A DNA stretch of 55,604 nt from contig JAPUKU010000047.1 in the NCBI GenBank assembly GCA_027295505.1, positions 1 to 55,604 on the forward strand, read 5' to 3'. Made by a program: the position numbers and the translations under genes. The notes under the pieces are model-generated. The model worked only from the letters and a program-made list of their open reading frames with translations. It was not told the origin of the DNA and made no database searches. Positions 37,511-48,178 of the stretch are shown here, in pieces (position 1 is the first letter of the stretch; each line of letters starts with the position of its first letter). Source of the DNA: Acidobacteriota bacterium. Lineage in GTDB: Bacteria > Acidobacteriota > Polarisedimenticolia > JAPUKU01.

Positions 37511-38574
37511 TTGTCACCCGTCCTGCGCAGGGCCAGACCGACGGCCACGGCCAGAGTCGGCGCCAGTTCCTGGATCATCTGCGGTGGAAACTTCTTCTCG
37601 TTCACTTGGATGACCTGAAACGGATTGAACATTTCGATCGGAACTCCGAAGCGCTCCGCCAGCATCTCCTGTAGACCCGGGATGCGGCAGGAACCGCCGG
37701 AAAGGATGAGCTTGTTCACTGCTTCGCCTGCGCTCGTTGCCTTGTAGAAGTCGAGCGTCTTCTGCACTTCACTGGTAACATCCTGGCTCACCTGGTTGAA
37801 GATCTGCTGAAGCCGCTCGGTACCTTCCTCCGGCTGCTCCTCGCCGCGCTTGATTGCGTCGGCGCGTTCGAACGACAGGTTGAGCTCCTTCTGGATGGTG
37901 TCGGTGTACTGGTTTCCTCCAATGGAAATGTCCCGCCAGAACACCGAACTCGTGCCCTGCATGATTGAGATGTTGGTAACCCCGGCTCCAATGTTCACGA
38001 GAGCGAGGCTGAGGTCCGGCTCCGCTGGGTAGTTCACCTCGTAAGCGTTCTGGAGTGCAAACACATCGACATCCACAACAATGGGCGCCTTTCCGGCCTG
38101 ACTGAGGGCGCTCGTGTAGTCGTTGATCTTGCTCTTCTTCACCGCCACCAAAAGCACGTCCATCGTGCCCTCAGCAGCCGGCACATCACCCTGGAGTACC
38201 TGGTAATCGATGTTCACGTCCTGAATGTCGAACGGGATGTACTGCTCGGCTTCCCACTGGATTGATTCCGCCAGCTCGTCCTCGTTCATCTCCGGCAGCG
38301 ACACGCGCTTAATGATGACCGAGTGGCCGGACAGCGACAGAGCGACTTCATTGACTTTTACCTTGTTCTCGCGAAACACATTCTGGATCACGTCCACGAC
38401 GAGTCCGGAGTCCATGATGGCGCCATCGACGATGGCCTCAGGGCTGAGCGGTGAAACACCGAGGTTCTCGAGAGCGTACCCGCCGCCCTTACCTAGTTCC
38501 TTGAGCTGCACGAGCTTGATACTCGAGGAGCCCATGTCCAGCCCGACCAGATTGCCCCTACGTGAGAAAAACAC
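37507..38574 (-). CDS. pilM: Type IV pilus actin-like ATPase PilM
   Basis: LVGLDMGSSSIKLVQLKE, NIGAGVTNISIMQG, LSGGSCRIPGL. Confidence 0.95.
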   Translation of the reverse strand: MFFSRRGNLVGLDMGSSSIKLVQLKELGKGGGYALENLGVSPLSPEAIVDGAIMDSGLVVDVIQNVFRENKVKVNEVALSLSGHSVIIKRVSLPEMNEDELAESIQWEAEQYIPFDIQDVNIDYQVLQGDVPAAEGTMDVLLVAVKKSKINDYTSALSQAGKAPIVVDVDVFALQNAYEVNYPAEPDLSLALVNIGAGVTNISIMQGTSSVFWRDISIGGNQYTDTIQKELNLSFERADAIKRGEEQPEEGTERLQQIFNQVSQDVTSEVQKTLDFYKATSAGEAVNKLILSGGSCRIPGLQEMLAERFGVPIEMFNPFQVIQVNEKKFPPQMIQELAPTLAVAVGLALRRTGDK

Positions 38575-38636
38575 CTTTGTACTCTCCCTTATCTACCTAT
38601 TCAAAAAATACAAAACATAACTTGCTTTCGTGCGCC

Positions 38637-38665
38637 AACTTAATGACCGGATCCTGGACAGTCAA
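38637..38665 (-). promoter_or_regulatory. Candidate sigma-70 promoter upstream of pilM
   Basis: Reverse complement TTGACT-N17-TAAGTT. Confidence 0.3.
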
Positions 38666-38884
38666 GTACGCTCAGTGGCGTGCATATCTCATTTCGTCAT
38701 GAGCGGTGACATGAATGGGCCCTATTGATGGGAATATAGGTCCACACATCCGGACGGCAAGGGAATATGTAAATAGTGGAAGTGAAAGAAAGGCACACGG
38801 CCCCCCCGGACGGGCCCCGGATTGCTCAGGAGACCGCTGGCGTGCTAGAGTCTTTTTTTACTTTTTGGAGACAGAAGGGAAATC

Positions 38885-39079
38885 ATGGCCAGAAGGTGCA
38901 AGATATGCGGCAAGGGACCGCATTTCGGCCACAATGTCAGTCACGCGAACAATGTGACTCAGAAGATCTGGTACCCGAACCTTCAGCGCGTGCGCATTCG
39001 CGTCCCCGGAGGTTCACGCCGGGTCCGCATCTGCACTCGCTGCTTGCGTTCCGGCCGCGTCGAAAAAGCCATCGCCTGA
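38885..39079 (+). CDS. rpmB: 50S ribosomal protein L28
   Basis: [38 protein letters not shown]; CxxC zinc-ribbon form. Confidence 0.95.
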   Translation: MARRCKICGKGPHFGHNVSHANNVTQKIWYPNLQRVRIRVPGGSRRVRICTRCLRSGRVEKAIA

Positions 39080-39113
39080 GCGGAATCGATCGGCCCCGCT
39101 CGTCCCCTCTTTC

Positions 39114-39506
39114 TTACTTCTCCCTGTAAGCCGTCAGCTCGATTTCCACCGCCGCGCCACGTGGCAGTCCGGCCACCTGCACGGCGCTCCTGACAGGCGG
39201 ACGCTCCGGGAAATACTCTCCGTACACCCGGTTGACTTCCTCGAAATCACCCATGTCCCGCAGGTAGAGGATAGCCCGGATGACGTCCGTGAAGTCCGCA
39301 TCTGCGGCGCGCAATACAGCGCGAGCGTTCTCCATGCAGCGGCGCGCCTGTTCGCCAACGCCTCCGTCAATGAGCTTGCCGCTTTCCGGGTGCAGGGCGA
39401 TCTGGCCCGAGAGAAAGATCCAGGGGCCCAGCCTGAGGGCCTGCGAATAGGGCCCGATGGCGGCCGGGGCTCGGGATGTGCAAACAACTTCGGGTCGGAT
39501 TGTCAC
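39114..39506 (-). CDS. RidA family enamine/imine deaminase
   Basis: APAAIGPYSQALRLGPWIFLSGQIALHPESG; RSAVQVAGLPRGAAVEIE. Confidence 0.95.
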   Translation of the reverse strand: MTIRPEVVCTSRAPAAIGPYSQALRLGPWIFLSGQIALHPESGKLIDGGVGEQARRCMENARAVLRAADADFTDVIRAILYLRDMGDFEEVNRVYGEYFPERPPVRSAVQVAGLPRGAAVEIELTAYREK

Positions 39507-39562
39507 GTCAGGGTTCCTCCCTTAATCAATGGATACCGTTGAAGTCTGGCTACCCTCGAAGT

Positions 39563-41731
39563 TCAGCGGGTCATTCGTTCTGCCCCCCGCACACCCGGGA
39601 CCTTCCTGAGCTTGTCAAGCAGGCGCCTGAGCTGGGCGATCTCGTGCACCTCCACCCAGAAGTCCATCTGCCCGCTGTGATCGTCCCGGGCACGGGCTTC
39701 GATGTTTTTAATATTCAAACCCTCGCTGGCAATCACCGAGGTGATTTTGGCGAGGATCCCCTTACGATCCTCCGAATGCACGTGCACCTGCACCTCGTAC
39801 TGCTCTTCGCCGGCCCGGTCCCATGAGACCTCGATACGTCGTTCCGGGCTCAGGAGCAGCTTCTCCACATTTGGACAGCGCTCTGCATGCACGGAGACCC
39901 CCTTGCCCCTCGTGATGTAACCCACAATCGTCTCACCCCGCACGGGTTTGCAGCACCGGGCCAGGACCACCATCAGGTCATCCAGGCCCTTCACCTTGAC
40001 GGCAGGTCCCCCACCCGCCAGGCCGAGGGCCCGCCTCACCACGCCACCGAGGCCTGACTTCCTGGGAGTCTCGGCTGTTGGCTGCGGAATCACCTTCTGC
40101 ACGACCTGGGAGGCCACCACCTTACCGTAGCCGATGGCAGCAAAAAGATCTTCCGGTGTACCGTGGCCGGAAGAGGTCAGATACTTCGCCATGGCAGGGC
40201 TCTGCAGGACCTGGGAGAACCTGGCGCGACAGCGCCGGAGCTCCTTTTCGAGAAGGGATCGTCCCAGGTCCACGCTGTGCCGACGTTCAGCAACGCTCAG
40301 GAAGTGGCGGATCTTGCTGCGCGCGCGGGAGGTAACCGTCAGGTTGAGCCAGTCACGCTTCGGGTGTTGACCGGGCGAGGTCAGGATCTCGATGATGTCC
40401 CCATTCGTGAGCGGCGTGCGCAGGGGCACCAGCTTGCCGTTGATGCGGGCGCCAACGCAGCGGTTGCCGACTTCGGTATGGATCGCGTAAGCAAAATCGA
40501 TCGGGGTTGCGCCACGGGGGAGCGACTTGACATCTCCTTTGGGCGTGAAGGCGTAGACCTCCTGCGGGTAGAGATCCACCTTGACGAGCTTCAGGAACTC
40601 CCGCGGGTCCCTCTGCTCCTGCTGCCACTCCAGAAGCTGGCGCAGCCACTGCACGTTGCTGTCGTCGCTGTCGGAGGCAGAGCGTCCCTCCTTGTACTTC
40701 CAGTGGGCGGCAATCCCATCCTCGGCGATACGGTGCATGTCGGGCGTGCGAATCTGCACCTCAAAAAGCTGACCCTTATCGGTGATCACGGAGGTGTGCA
40801 GCGACTGGTACATGTTCGGCTTGGGCATGGCGATGAAATCCTTGATCCGCCCCGGCACGGGTCGCCACTCGCTGTGAATGATCCCGAGCGCTGCGTAGCA
40901 GTCTTGCACGGTCGGTGCCAGCACGCGGAACGCAACGTAGTCATAAACCTGTTCGACATCGACTCCCTGCCGTTTCATCTTGTTGTAGATACTGTAGAGG
41001 TGCTTGACTCGACCATGAATTTCCGCTTCGATCCGCTGAGCGGCAAGCTTTGTGCAGATGGAATCTTGGATCTCCTTGATGAATTCCTCACTGATCTTGC
41101 GCTTGCGCTCCAGCTGCTTCATGAGGTTCTTGTAGCCTTCTGGGTCGACGTAGCGCAGTGACAGATCCTCCAGCTCGGTCCGGATCTTTCCGATACCCAG
41201 CCGGTGAGCCAGCGGTGCATAGATCTCGATCGTTTCGCGGGAGATGCGCATCTGCTGTTCCGGAGTGAGGTACTCGAGGGTGCGCATGTTGTGCAGGCGG
41301 TCGGCGAGCTTTACAAATATGACCCGGATATCGCCAGTCATGGCCAGCATCATGCGGCGGAAGTTGTCAGCCTGCTGCTGCTCCTTGGAGCTGTAGTGGA
41401 TGCGACTGATCTTGCTCAGGGCCTCCACGAGATCGGCGATCTCCTTGCCGAAGTAGGCGTCCAAAACCTCCCGCGTGGTAAGCGTGTCCTCCAGGACATC
41501 GTGCAGCAAACCGACGGCAACGCTCGTCACGTCGAGCTTGAGGCCGGCCAGGATGTCGGCGACGCTGAGTGGATGGATGAGGTAGGGCTCGCCCGACTGG
41601 CGTACCTGTCCCTTATGCTCCATGGCGGAGAAGACGTAGGCACGCCGTAACAGGTCGTAGTCGACCTCGGGGAGGTACGATTCAACCTTTTCCTGGATGT
41701 CCTCGTAGCGGATCATGGCGTCCGGGGTCAC
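39563..41731 (-). CDS. RelA/SpoT bifunctional (p)ppGpp synthetase/hydrolase
   Basis: HD (LLHDVLEDT), synthetase (GRVKHLYSIYNKMKR), TGS and ACT domains. Confidence 0.95.
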   Translation of the reverse strand: MTPDAMIRYEDIQEKVESYLPEVDYDLLRRAYVFSAMEHKGQVRQSGEPYLIHPLSVADILAGLKLDVTSVAVGLLHDVLEDTLTTREVLDAYFGKEIADLVEALSKISRIHYSSKEQQQADNFRRMMLAMTGDIRVIFVKLADRLHNMRTLEYLTPEQQMRISRETIEIYAPLAHRLGIGKIRTELEDLSLRYVDPEGYKNLMKQLERKRKISEEFIKEIQDSICTKLAAQRIEAEIHGRVKHLYSIYNKMKRQGVDVEQVYDYVAFRVLAPTVQDCYAALGIIHSEWRPVPGRIKDFIAMPKPNMYQSLHTSVITDKGQLFEVQIRTPDMHRIAEDGIAAHWKYKEGRSASDSDDSNVQWLRQLLEWQQEQRDPREFLKLVKVDLYPQEVYAFTPKGDVKSLPRGATPIDFAYAIHTEVGNRCVGARINGKLVPLRTPLTNGDIIEILTSPGQHPKRDWLNLTVTSRARSKIRHFLSVAERRHSVDLGRSLLEKELRRCRARFSQVLQSPAMAKYLTSSGHGTPEDLFAAIGYGKVVASQVVQKVIPQPTAETPRKSGLGGVVRRALGLAGGGPAVKVKGLDDLMVVLARCCKPVRGETIVGYITRGKGVSVHAERCPNVEKLLLSPERRIEVSWDRAGEEQYEVQVHVHSEDRKGILAKITSVIASEGLNIKNIEARARDDHSGQMDFWVEVHEIAQLRRLLDKLRKVPGVRGAERMTR

Positions 41732-41802
41732 AGCCCTACGAGAAAAATCTTATCAAATGCCGGGGGGATCTGTGGAGTCGATCGATTCTGGAGGCCTCAG
41801 GC

Positions 41803-42732
41803 CTACCCTGCCCTGCGACTGCGCATCTTGTCCCACAGGAGCACAAACGGGCACGAGATGTAGATGGTGGAGTAAGTGCCGACGATGACGCCGACCATCA
41901 GGGCGAAGGCGAAATTATTGATGCGCTCTCCACCGAGCACATAGAGGCTCACGACCACGAGCAGGGTGGTCAGCGAGGTCACGACACTGCGGCTCAGGGT
42001 CTCGTTCAGGCTCCGGTTCATAACCTGCTCGAGCGGAGCGCTCATACGCCTCACCCGGAGGTTCTCGCGCACGCGGTCGAAGTTGACGATGGTGTCGTTG
42101 AGCGAGTAGCCGACAATGGTCAGGAGTGCCGCCACCACCGTGAGATCAAAGGGCCGCTGGGTGATGGCAAATAGCCCCAGGGTCACCAGGCCATCGTGGG
42201 CCACGGTGACGACGGCCGACAGACCGTACTTGGTCTCGAACCTGAACGTCAGGTACAGGAGGATGCCGATGAGCGACCCCACCACCGCCAAGATCGCCTT
42301 GTTGCGAAGCTCGCGACCGACGCTGGGCCCCACGTAGTCGAGGCTGCGTACCTCGACCTGGCCCCAGGTCTCCCCGCCCATCCGCACGGCGTCCAGCACG
42401 CGCTTCGAGACATCTCCCAGGTCCTCTCCCGGGTCATCCAGCTCTCGTCCGCCCAGCCGCAACAGAATCTCGTTATCCTGTTTCTCACCCAACCGCTGCA
42501 GGGTGATGTCGTTCAATCTCGCACCCTCCAGGCGCGAGCGCAGCTGGGCGACATCGGGGCTTTCCGAGAACCTGATGCGAATCTCGGTACCGCCTCGGAA
42601 ATCAACCCCGAAGTTCAGGCCCTGAACCCACAGCGCCACCAGGCTCGCCAGGATCAAAGTTCCCGACAGGACGTAAGCGTAGACCCGTTTCCCCAGGAAG
42701 TCGTATCGGGGTGAGGAGAAGATCTGCAGCAT
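41803..42732 (-). CDS. secF: Protein translocase subunit SecF
   Basis: GLNFGVDFRGGTEIRIRF, SLNDTIVNFDRVREN. Confidence 0.96.
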   Translation of the reverse strand: MLQIFSSPRYDFLGKRVYAYVLSGTLILASLVALWVQGLNFGVDFRGGTEIRIRFSESPDVAQLRSRLEGARLNDITLQRLGEKQDNEILLRLGGRELDDPGEDLGDVSKRVLDAVRMGGETWGQVEVRSLDYVGPSVGRELRNKAILAVVGSLIGILLYLTFRFETKYGLSAVVTVAHDGLVTLGLFAITQRPFDLTVVAALLTIVGYSLNDTIVNFDRVRENLRVRRMSAPLEQVMNRSLNETLSRSVVTSLTTLLVVVSLYVLGGERINNFAFALMVGVIVGTYSTIYISCPFVLLWDKMRSRRAG

Positions 42733-42735
42733 GTT

Positions 42736-44325
42736 TCAGATGCTCAGTTTGGTGATTCCAGGCCTATTCTTGAGCACCACTTCGAAGATTGTGCGGCTCA
42801 CGAAGATGGCCGTGAACATGCTGGCCGTCAGGCCGAACGTCAGGGTCACAGCGAATCCCTTGATAGGGCCGGTGCCGAAGGTGAACAAAAAGATGGCTGC
42901 AATAATGGTGGTAATGTTGGCGTCGAGGATGGCGCTCATAGCTTTTTTGAAGCCTGCCTCCACGGAGGCCCGTACTGTCTTGCCCACCCGCATCTCCTCC
43001 CGGATGCGCTCGAAGATGAGCACGTTGGCGTCCACCGCCATACCGATGGTGAGGATGAGGCCGGCAATCCCGGGAAGTGTCAGCGTCGCTTTCACGTAAG
43101 CCATGAAACCGAGCACGAACACCAGATTGAGGATGAGCGCCAGCACCGCGTTGATGCCGGAGAGCCGGTAATAAATGAGCATGAAGAACACCACCAGAGC
43201 GAATCCAAGAACGGCCGCCTGCACCCCCTGCTGGACCGAGTCCATTCCGAGGGACGGACCAACGCTGCGCTCCTCCAGGATCCGGATGGTCGCGGGCAGG
43301 GCACCCGAGCGCAGCTTGAGCGCCTGATCTTCCGCCTCCGCCACCGTGTAGTTGCCGCTGAGCTGTCCGTTGTTACCTATCTCGTCCTGGATTGTCGCCA
43401 CGGTCAGTACCTTGCGATCGAGAAGCACCGCGAGCGGCTGGCCGATATTGTTGCGGGTCATCGACAGGAACCGGCGGCCCGCTTCAGGGGTCAGAAAGAA
43501 CTCCACGACCGGCTCACTGAACTGTCCCTGGCCGCGACGGGCGTTGGTGAGATCCCGGCCGCTGATCGGTGATGCCTTCTTGAGGGGCCAGTAGACGGTC
43601 ACGGGGCGCCCGTCAGACCCCACGGTGTGCTGGAGGTAGACAGCGGTATCCGCCGGCAGCGTGCCACCGAAGGCTGCCAGCAGGCCCTCCCGGGTGTCGA
43701 AGGCCCGCAAGGCGGTGGCTGTCTGCCCTGGCGGCGGGGAAACCAGCTTCCACTCCAGGAACGCCGGCTCCACCATGATGTCCTTGACCCTGGCTGGATC
43801 ATCGACGCCCGGCAGCTGCACCAGGATCCGCGTGCCCCCCAGTCCCTGGCGCTGGATGTTCGGCTCGGCAACCCCCAGTGAATCGACGCGCTCGCGGATC
43901 GTCTCCAACGCCTGGCGCACGGACTCATCGCGGACCTGCTGCTCCAACAAGTGCTCCAGCGTGAGCCGCCAGATCCCCTGCCCCTCGCCCACGGGGTTCC
44001 AGCCGGGAAGCTGCTCGTCAAAGACCTGCCGTAGTGCGTCACGCTCCGCCGGCAACGCGCCCGAGATCAGAAGCACGGCGAGTCCTTCGCGCGAGACCTT
44101 CTCGAAGGTAATACCCCGGCTGCGCAGCTCCTGGCGCAACCGTTCTTCGGCCTGATCCGCCTCGGCCTTCACGGCATCGTCGGTTTCGACCTCCATGACG
44201 AGGTGGATGCCACCTTTCAAATCAAGGCCCAGCGCGATACGCTCCTGTGGCGGGATGAACAGCCACAGGGCAATGGCCAGTATGGTGAGGATGAAGCCGC
44301 CTTTCAGCAGCAGAGGGTTGCGCAT
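42736..44325 (-). CDS. secD: Protein translocase subunit SecD
   Basis: LGLDLKGGIHLVMEVETD, GMAVDANVLIFERIREE. Confidence 0.96.
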   Translation of the reverse strand: MRNPLLLKGGFILTILAIALWLFIPPQERIALGLDLKGGIHLVMEVETDDAVKAEADQAEERLRQELRSRGITFEKVSREGLAVLLISGALPAERDALRQVFDEQLPGWNPVGEGQGIWRLTLEHLLEQQVRDESVRQALETIRERVDSLGVAEPNIQRQGLGGTRILVQLPGVDDPARVKDIMVEPAFLEWKLVSPPPGQTATALRAFDTREGLLAAFGGTLPADTAVYLQHTVGSDGRPVTVYWPLKKASPISGRDLTNARRGQGQFSEPVVEFFLTPEAGRRFLSMTRNNIGQPLAVLLDRKVLTVATIQDEIGNNGQLSGNYTVAEAEDQALKLRSGALPATIRILEERSVGPSLGMDSVQQGVQAAVLGFALVVFFMLIYYRLSGINAVLALILNLVFVLGFMAYVKATLTLPGIAGLILTIGMAVDANVLIFERIREEMRVGKTVRASVEAGFKKAMSAILDANITTIIAAIFLFTFGTGPIKGFAVTLTFGLTASMFTAIFVSRTIFEVVLKNRPGITKLSI

Positions 44326-44355
44326 TCGGCGGCGATCACGTGGAAAACAGGAATC

Positions 44356-44721
44356 TCAAGTACCCGGCTTCTCCTCCCCCTGGAGGCCGGCCACAGCGCT
44401 CTTGAGGACATCAATCTTGACCTGATCGGAGATCTTGAGCTGCACGATACGGTCGGTCACGGCCACCACAGTGGCCAGAACCCCGCCCGTGGTAATCACC
44501 TTGTCGCCGCTCTTCAGGCTACTGATCGTCTGTTGCAATGCCTTCTGGCGCTTGCGTGCAGGCGCGATGAGAAGGAAGTAAAAGATGGCAAAAACAATCA
44601 CCATCATGGAAAGCGGATTTCCGAAGAACTGCGCGAACGGCGGTACGGCTTCCGGGTCTTGCGCCTGTGCCACGAACCCGCCCAGCGCCTGAAGCATTCC
44701 TACGTTCACTCGATCCTCCAT
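44356..44721 (-). CDS. yajC: Preprotein translocase subunit YajC
   Basis: FAIFYFLLIAPARKRQKALQQTISSLKSGDKVITTGGVLATV. Confidence 0.95.
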   Translation of the reverse strand: MEDRVNVGMLQALGGFVAQAQDPEAVPPFAQFFGNPLSMMVIVFAIFYFLLIAPARKRQKALQQTISSLKSGDKVITTGGVLATVVAVTDRIVQLKISDQVKIDVLKSAVAGLQGEEKPGT

Positions 44722-44797
44722 TTTTCGCGCGACTTGGCGCAGCCTACCATTGCGCCACTCTTCGGGAACGCGTTAGGATGCCGCAGAGGTTGCCATC

Positions 44798-45565
44798 GTG
44801 TCAAGATGCGTGGAATTCAGCCTGCAACCGGTCGCCGTGACCTGGGAAGTGCACCATGGCCGCCATGCCTGCAGAGCCCCCCTGTGGCGACATCGGACGG
44901 GGCCGGAGCACCAGTTTCTGGGCCGTCCCCTCGCGCCTGGAGCGGCGCGGGAGGTGCCGCCGCAGGCTATCCGGAAGGGCCATCTGGCAACGCTCCGGCA
45001 GGAGCATGGCACATGCATTCACCGTGTCGGAGGCACCTCGGAGTGGTCGGGCCCGGCGGGTGACGGCTTGTCAACCTCCGATCCGGGATGGACTCTGGGC
45101 GTGCAGACGGCGGACTGCCTGCCAATCCTGCTGGCCGATCCCGGCCGGGGAGTTGCAGCAGTGCTGCACGCGGGCTGGAGGGGTTCCGCACAGGGCATCG
45201 TCCTCAAAGGGATCGAGCACCTGCGGAGTGAGTACGGCTGTCGGCCCACGGATCTCGAGGCCGTGCTCGGACCCGGGGTGGGCGGCTGCTGCTACGAGGT
45301 GGGTGACGAGGTGCTGGAGGCGTTCCGCAACGGGCCGCTCGCCGACGTTTCCCATTTCCGTCCGCACGGTGCGGCCCACTGGATCATCGATCTGGCCCAG
45401 ACCAACGCACGGGCGCTGATCCGAGCCGGAGTGTCTCCGCACAAGCTCCAGGCTCTGGACGCGTGCACGTGTTGCACCAACGACCGACTGCACTCCTACC
45501 GCGCCGAGGGTACGAGCGCGGGCCGCAACTGGTCGCTTCTGTCCCCAGGGCATCCGGTCGTTTGA
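44798..45565 (+). CDS. pgeF: Laccase-domain (PgeF/YfiH) peptidoglycan-editing factor family
   Basis: QEHGTCIH, VQTADCLPILLAD, AVLHAGWRGSAQGI, DACTCCTNDRLHSYR. Confidence 0.93.
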   Translation: MSRCVEFSLQPVAVTWEVHHGRHACRAPLWRHRTGPEHQFLGRPLAPGAAREVPPQAIRKGHLATLRQEHGTCIHRVGGTSEWSGPAGDGLSTSDPGWTLGVQTADCLPILLADPGRGVAAVLHAGWRGSAQGIVLKGIEHLRSEYGCRPTDLEAVLGPGVGGCCYEVGDEVLEAFRNGPLADVSHFRPHGAAHWIIDLAQTNARALIRAGVSPHKLQALDACTCCTNDRLHSYRAEGTSAGRNWSLLSPGHPVV

Positions 45566-45602
45566 TTAACGGCTTCATCGAGCCGTACCCTATAATGACG
45601 GC

Positions 45603-46205
45603 ATGCCTTCAAGAAAAGCTGCTGATCGCACGTGGATCGACCAAGCAGTGTCCGAGCACCTGGAGACGGTGCAACGTTTCATGCGCGAGAGCGGAGATGA
45701 AATCGCCGAAACGGCACGCTGGATGGCCGACTCACTGGCCGCTGGATCCACACTGCTTTTTTTCGGAAACGGGGGCAGTGCCGCGGACGCGCAGCACATG
45801 GCGGCGGAACTCGTCAACCGGTTCCGCGCGGAACGCCCTGCTCTGCGCGCCCTCGCGCTGACCACCGATACGTCCGTTCTCACCAGCATCTCGAACGACG
45901 CAGAGTACCGCGCGGTCTTCTCACGCCAGATTGAGGCGCTCGGCCGAAAAGGCGATATCGCCGTCGGCATCAGCACCAGCGGCTGCTCTGCCAACGTGAT
46001 TGAGGGGCTGCGTGTGGCGCGCCAGCGCGGCCTGCAGACACTGGGGATCCTCGGGAGGGATGGGGGGACGATCCGCGCTCTCTGTGACAGGGCCCTCGTG
46101 GTCACCAGCCAGGATACGGCCCGCATCCAGGAGACGCACCTGCTTATCTACCACCTGCTGTGTGAATGGATTGATCGAGCCTTCAGCACACCGCCGGCCG
46201 ACTGA
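45603..46205 (+). CDS. gmhA: Phosphoheptose isomerase (SIS)
   Basis: LLFFGNGGSAADAQHMAAELVNRF, ALTTDTSVLTSISNDAEYR, ETHLLIYHLLCEWID. Confidence 0.9.
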   Translation: MPSRKAADRTWIDQAVSEHLETVQRFMRESGDEIAETARWMADSLAAGSTLLFFGNGGSAADAQHMAAELVNRFRAERPALRALALTTDTSVLTSISNDAEYRAVFSRQIEALGRKGDIAVGISTSGCSANVIEGLRVARQRGLQTLGILGRDGGTIRALCDRALVVTSQDTARIQETHLLIYHLLCEWIDRAFSTPPAD

Positions 46206-46249
46206 GATTCGGATCCGTCCCCCCCACCTGTGCGGCCGGACGCTCCCGC

Positions 46250-47578
46250 TTACTTGCTGAGCTGCGCGATCATTCCCTTGGCAGACGATACGTGCTCGCC
46301 GTCAGGCTCCAGGGACAAATAGGTTTCGAAGTGGCTCACGGCTTCGGGAAACTGGCCCATGCCCACCAGGCAGGTGCCCAGCTGGAAGTGGGCCCCAGGG
46401 TGGTTCGGATTTGTCTCCAGGGCTTTCTCGAAGTGGGCTGCCGCTTCTTCTCGCCGGCCGGCGTTGAAGGCGATTGCCCCCAGGTTGAAGAAGGTAACGT
46501 CCGCGTTCTCGGGATCCGCCTCCACCAGCCGGCGGTAAGCATCCTGCTGCATCGCCGTGTCACCCTTGCGCCGATAGATGTCCGCCAGCTGGCTGAGAGC
46601 CGCCGCGTTGTCCAGGTCCTCGACGAGAAGCTCTTCGAGCGTGGCCTGGGCCTGGTCCAGGGCGGCGGGATTTGTTTTTGACATCGCCACCTGTGCGTTG
46701 GCAATGTACCCGAGCAGGCTGCTCTTCCTGTCGGGCGAAATCTCGATCTCCTTGCGGTATGACTGGATGGCGGCCGCGTTCTTGAAATTGGCAGCCTGCG
46801 CACGACCCAGGTAGTAATAGGCGGAAACGTAGTTCGTGTTAACGGCTATGAGCTTCTTCAGCGTCGTCTCCGCTTCGAATGTCAGGCCCATCTCGATCTG
46901 CGACCGCCCCAGAGCATACAGGGCTGCCTGATCGTCCGGCACTTCATCGAGCCTCAACTCAAACAGCGGGATGGCCTCCTGATGCTTCCCAGTCTCGGCC
47001 AGAACGCGCCCTTGCTCGTACGCATCGTCCTTACCGCCGCCCAGGGTGGACGGAGCCAGGGCATCGGCGGCAGGCGCCGCCACGACCTCATCACTGGCGG
47101 CTGGCTTCCGGAGCGCGCGCAAGGCCTGACGGTAGTCTTCTTCATTGACCATGGTGACCTTGATCTTGCAGTAACCATAGTCGCCCGTTTGGGGCAGGTC
47201 CACGACCGGCATGGGGTCCTTGGGGCCCAGGATATATTCCTTCTGGAAGGGCTCGGTCTCGCTCTCTCCGCGCTGGTCCACCGCCAGCTTGAGGATGCGG
47301 TAGCCGGGGAAATTCACCTCGAAGATGTACGACCCCTTCTCGAGGAACGGAAACGTGTACTTGCCTTTCTTCTTGGTGCTTCCCTTCTGTATGCGGCTCT
47401 TGTAGTCCTGGTTGATGGCAACGATCTCGGCCTTCTTCAGGCCATTGCCTTCGTTGTCAACCACCACGAGCTGCACCCGGCTGCGGATCTGTGCCAGCGC
47501 CGGCACCCCCGACGCCACAGCGCACACAGCAACCATCACCACCAGGGATCGCATCAGAAATCGGCAACTGAGACGCAT
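46250..47578 (-). CDS. Exported TPR protein with N-terminal carboxypeptidase-regulatory-like domain
   Basis: Signal peptide, RVQLVVVDNEGNGLKKAEI...GKYTFPFLEKGSYIFEV, multiple TPRs. Confidence 0.85.
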   Translation of the reverse strand: MRLSCRFLMRSLVVMVAVCAVASGVPALAQIRSRVQLVVVDNEGNGLKKAEIVAINQDYKSRIQKGSTKKKGKYTFPFLEKGSYIFEVNFPGYRILKLAVDQRGESETEPFQKEYILGPKDPMPVVDLPQTGDYGYCKIKVTMVNEEDYRQALRALRKPAASDEVVAAPAADALAPSTLGGGKDDAYEQGRVLAETGKHQEAIPLFELRLDEVPDDQAALYALGRSQIEMGLTFEAETTLKKLIAVNTNYVSAYYYLGRAQAANFKNAAAIQSYRKEIEISPDRKSSLLGYIANAQVAMSKTNPAALDQAQATLEELLVEDLDNAAALSQLADIYRRKGDTAMQQDAYRRLVEADPENADVTFFNLGAIAFNAGRREEAAAHFEKALETNPNHPGAHFQLGTCLVGMGQFPEAVSHFETYLSLEPDGEHVSSAKGMIAQLSK

Positions 47579-47671
47579 CGGCTCTAGACCCCTCCTCGGT
47601 CAACTCTCCAGTTTTTCAGCGTCCACACCGGCCGCCCCCGCGGTCCGGCCGGTGCCAACGATCAGCATATT

Positions 47672-48178
47672 TTACCCACGCTCCAGCGTTCGGGCAACAC
47701 CGGGCGCGGCCTGGGGGGTGGACTTCTGCCCGGCCTCGGATTCAGCCGCCGCCTTCAGAGCCTGCCGCGCGAGAACAACGTGCACCACATAGACCAGGAT
47801 AAACATGACGCTGCTCACCACGTGCACTCCCACCAGGATCTTACGGGTGAGCACCTCGGAGGCGACCTGCAGTCCGTATCCCGAGAGGATCATGGGCACC
47901 ACGAGCAGGGCACCCGTCAGCCCGCTCCGCCGGCTGGGCACGGGCGGTTCGTTCTTGATGCGGGCGAAAATGTGATCCTGGGCAATCAGTCCCATGGCGA
48001 ACACCAGTAGTGGAGCTGCCATGACATGCCAGCTCAGCGCCATGGGTTGCCAGGGATGGTTGACCACGGAGAACGGATCATCGCTGTGCATGAAGTATCT
48101 CATCCAGCCGTACACCAGACCGGTTCCGGCCACGGCCCAGGTGGAGCCGTGAATGAGGACCTTTTCGGTGCGGGTCAT
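47672..48178 (-). CDS. Small cytochrome b-like membrane protein (DUF4405/b561-like by inference)
   Basis: About 4 TM helices with His in or near helices (LIHGS, ALSWHVM, VGVHVVS, VYVVHVV); overlaps FMN-binding gene. Confidence 0.6.
   Translation of the reverse strand: MTRTEKVLIHGSTWAVAGTGLVYGWMRYFMHSDDPFSVVNHPWQPMALSWHVMAAPLLVFAMGLIAQDHIFARIKNEPPVPSRRSGLTGALLVVPMILSGYGLQVASEVLTRKILVGVHVVSSVMFILVYVVHVVLARQALKAAAESEAGQKSTPQAAPGVARTLERG

Noticed and set aside
38620-38645. Possible sigma-54 site upstream of pilM (TTGGCGCACGAAAGCAAG)
   Set aside because: GG-N9-GC spacing is one base short of the invariant GG-N10-GC
39078-39101. Hairpin GAGCGG...CCGCTC after rpmB as terminator
   Set aside because: 6-bp stem with 12-nt loop and weak T-run; insufficient to call
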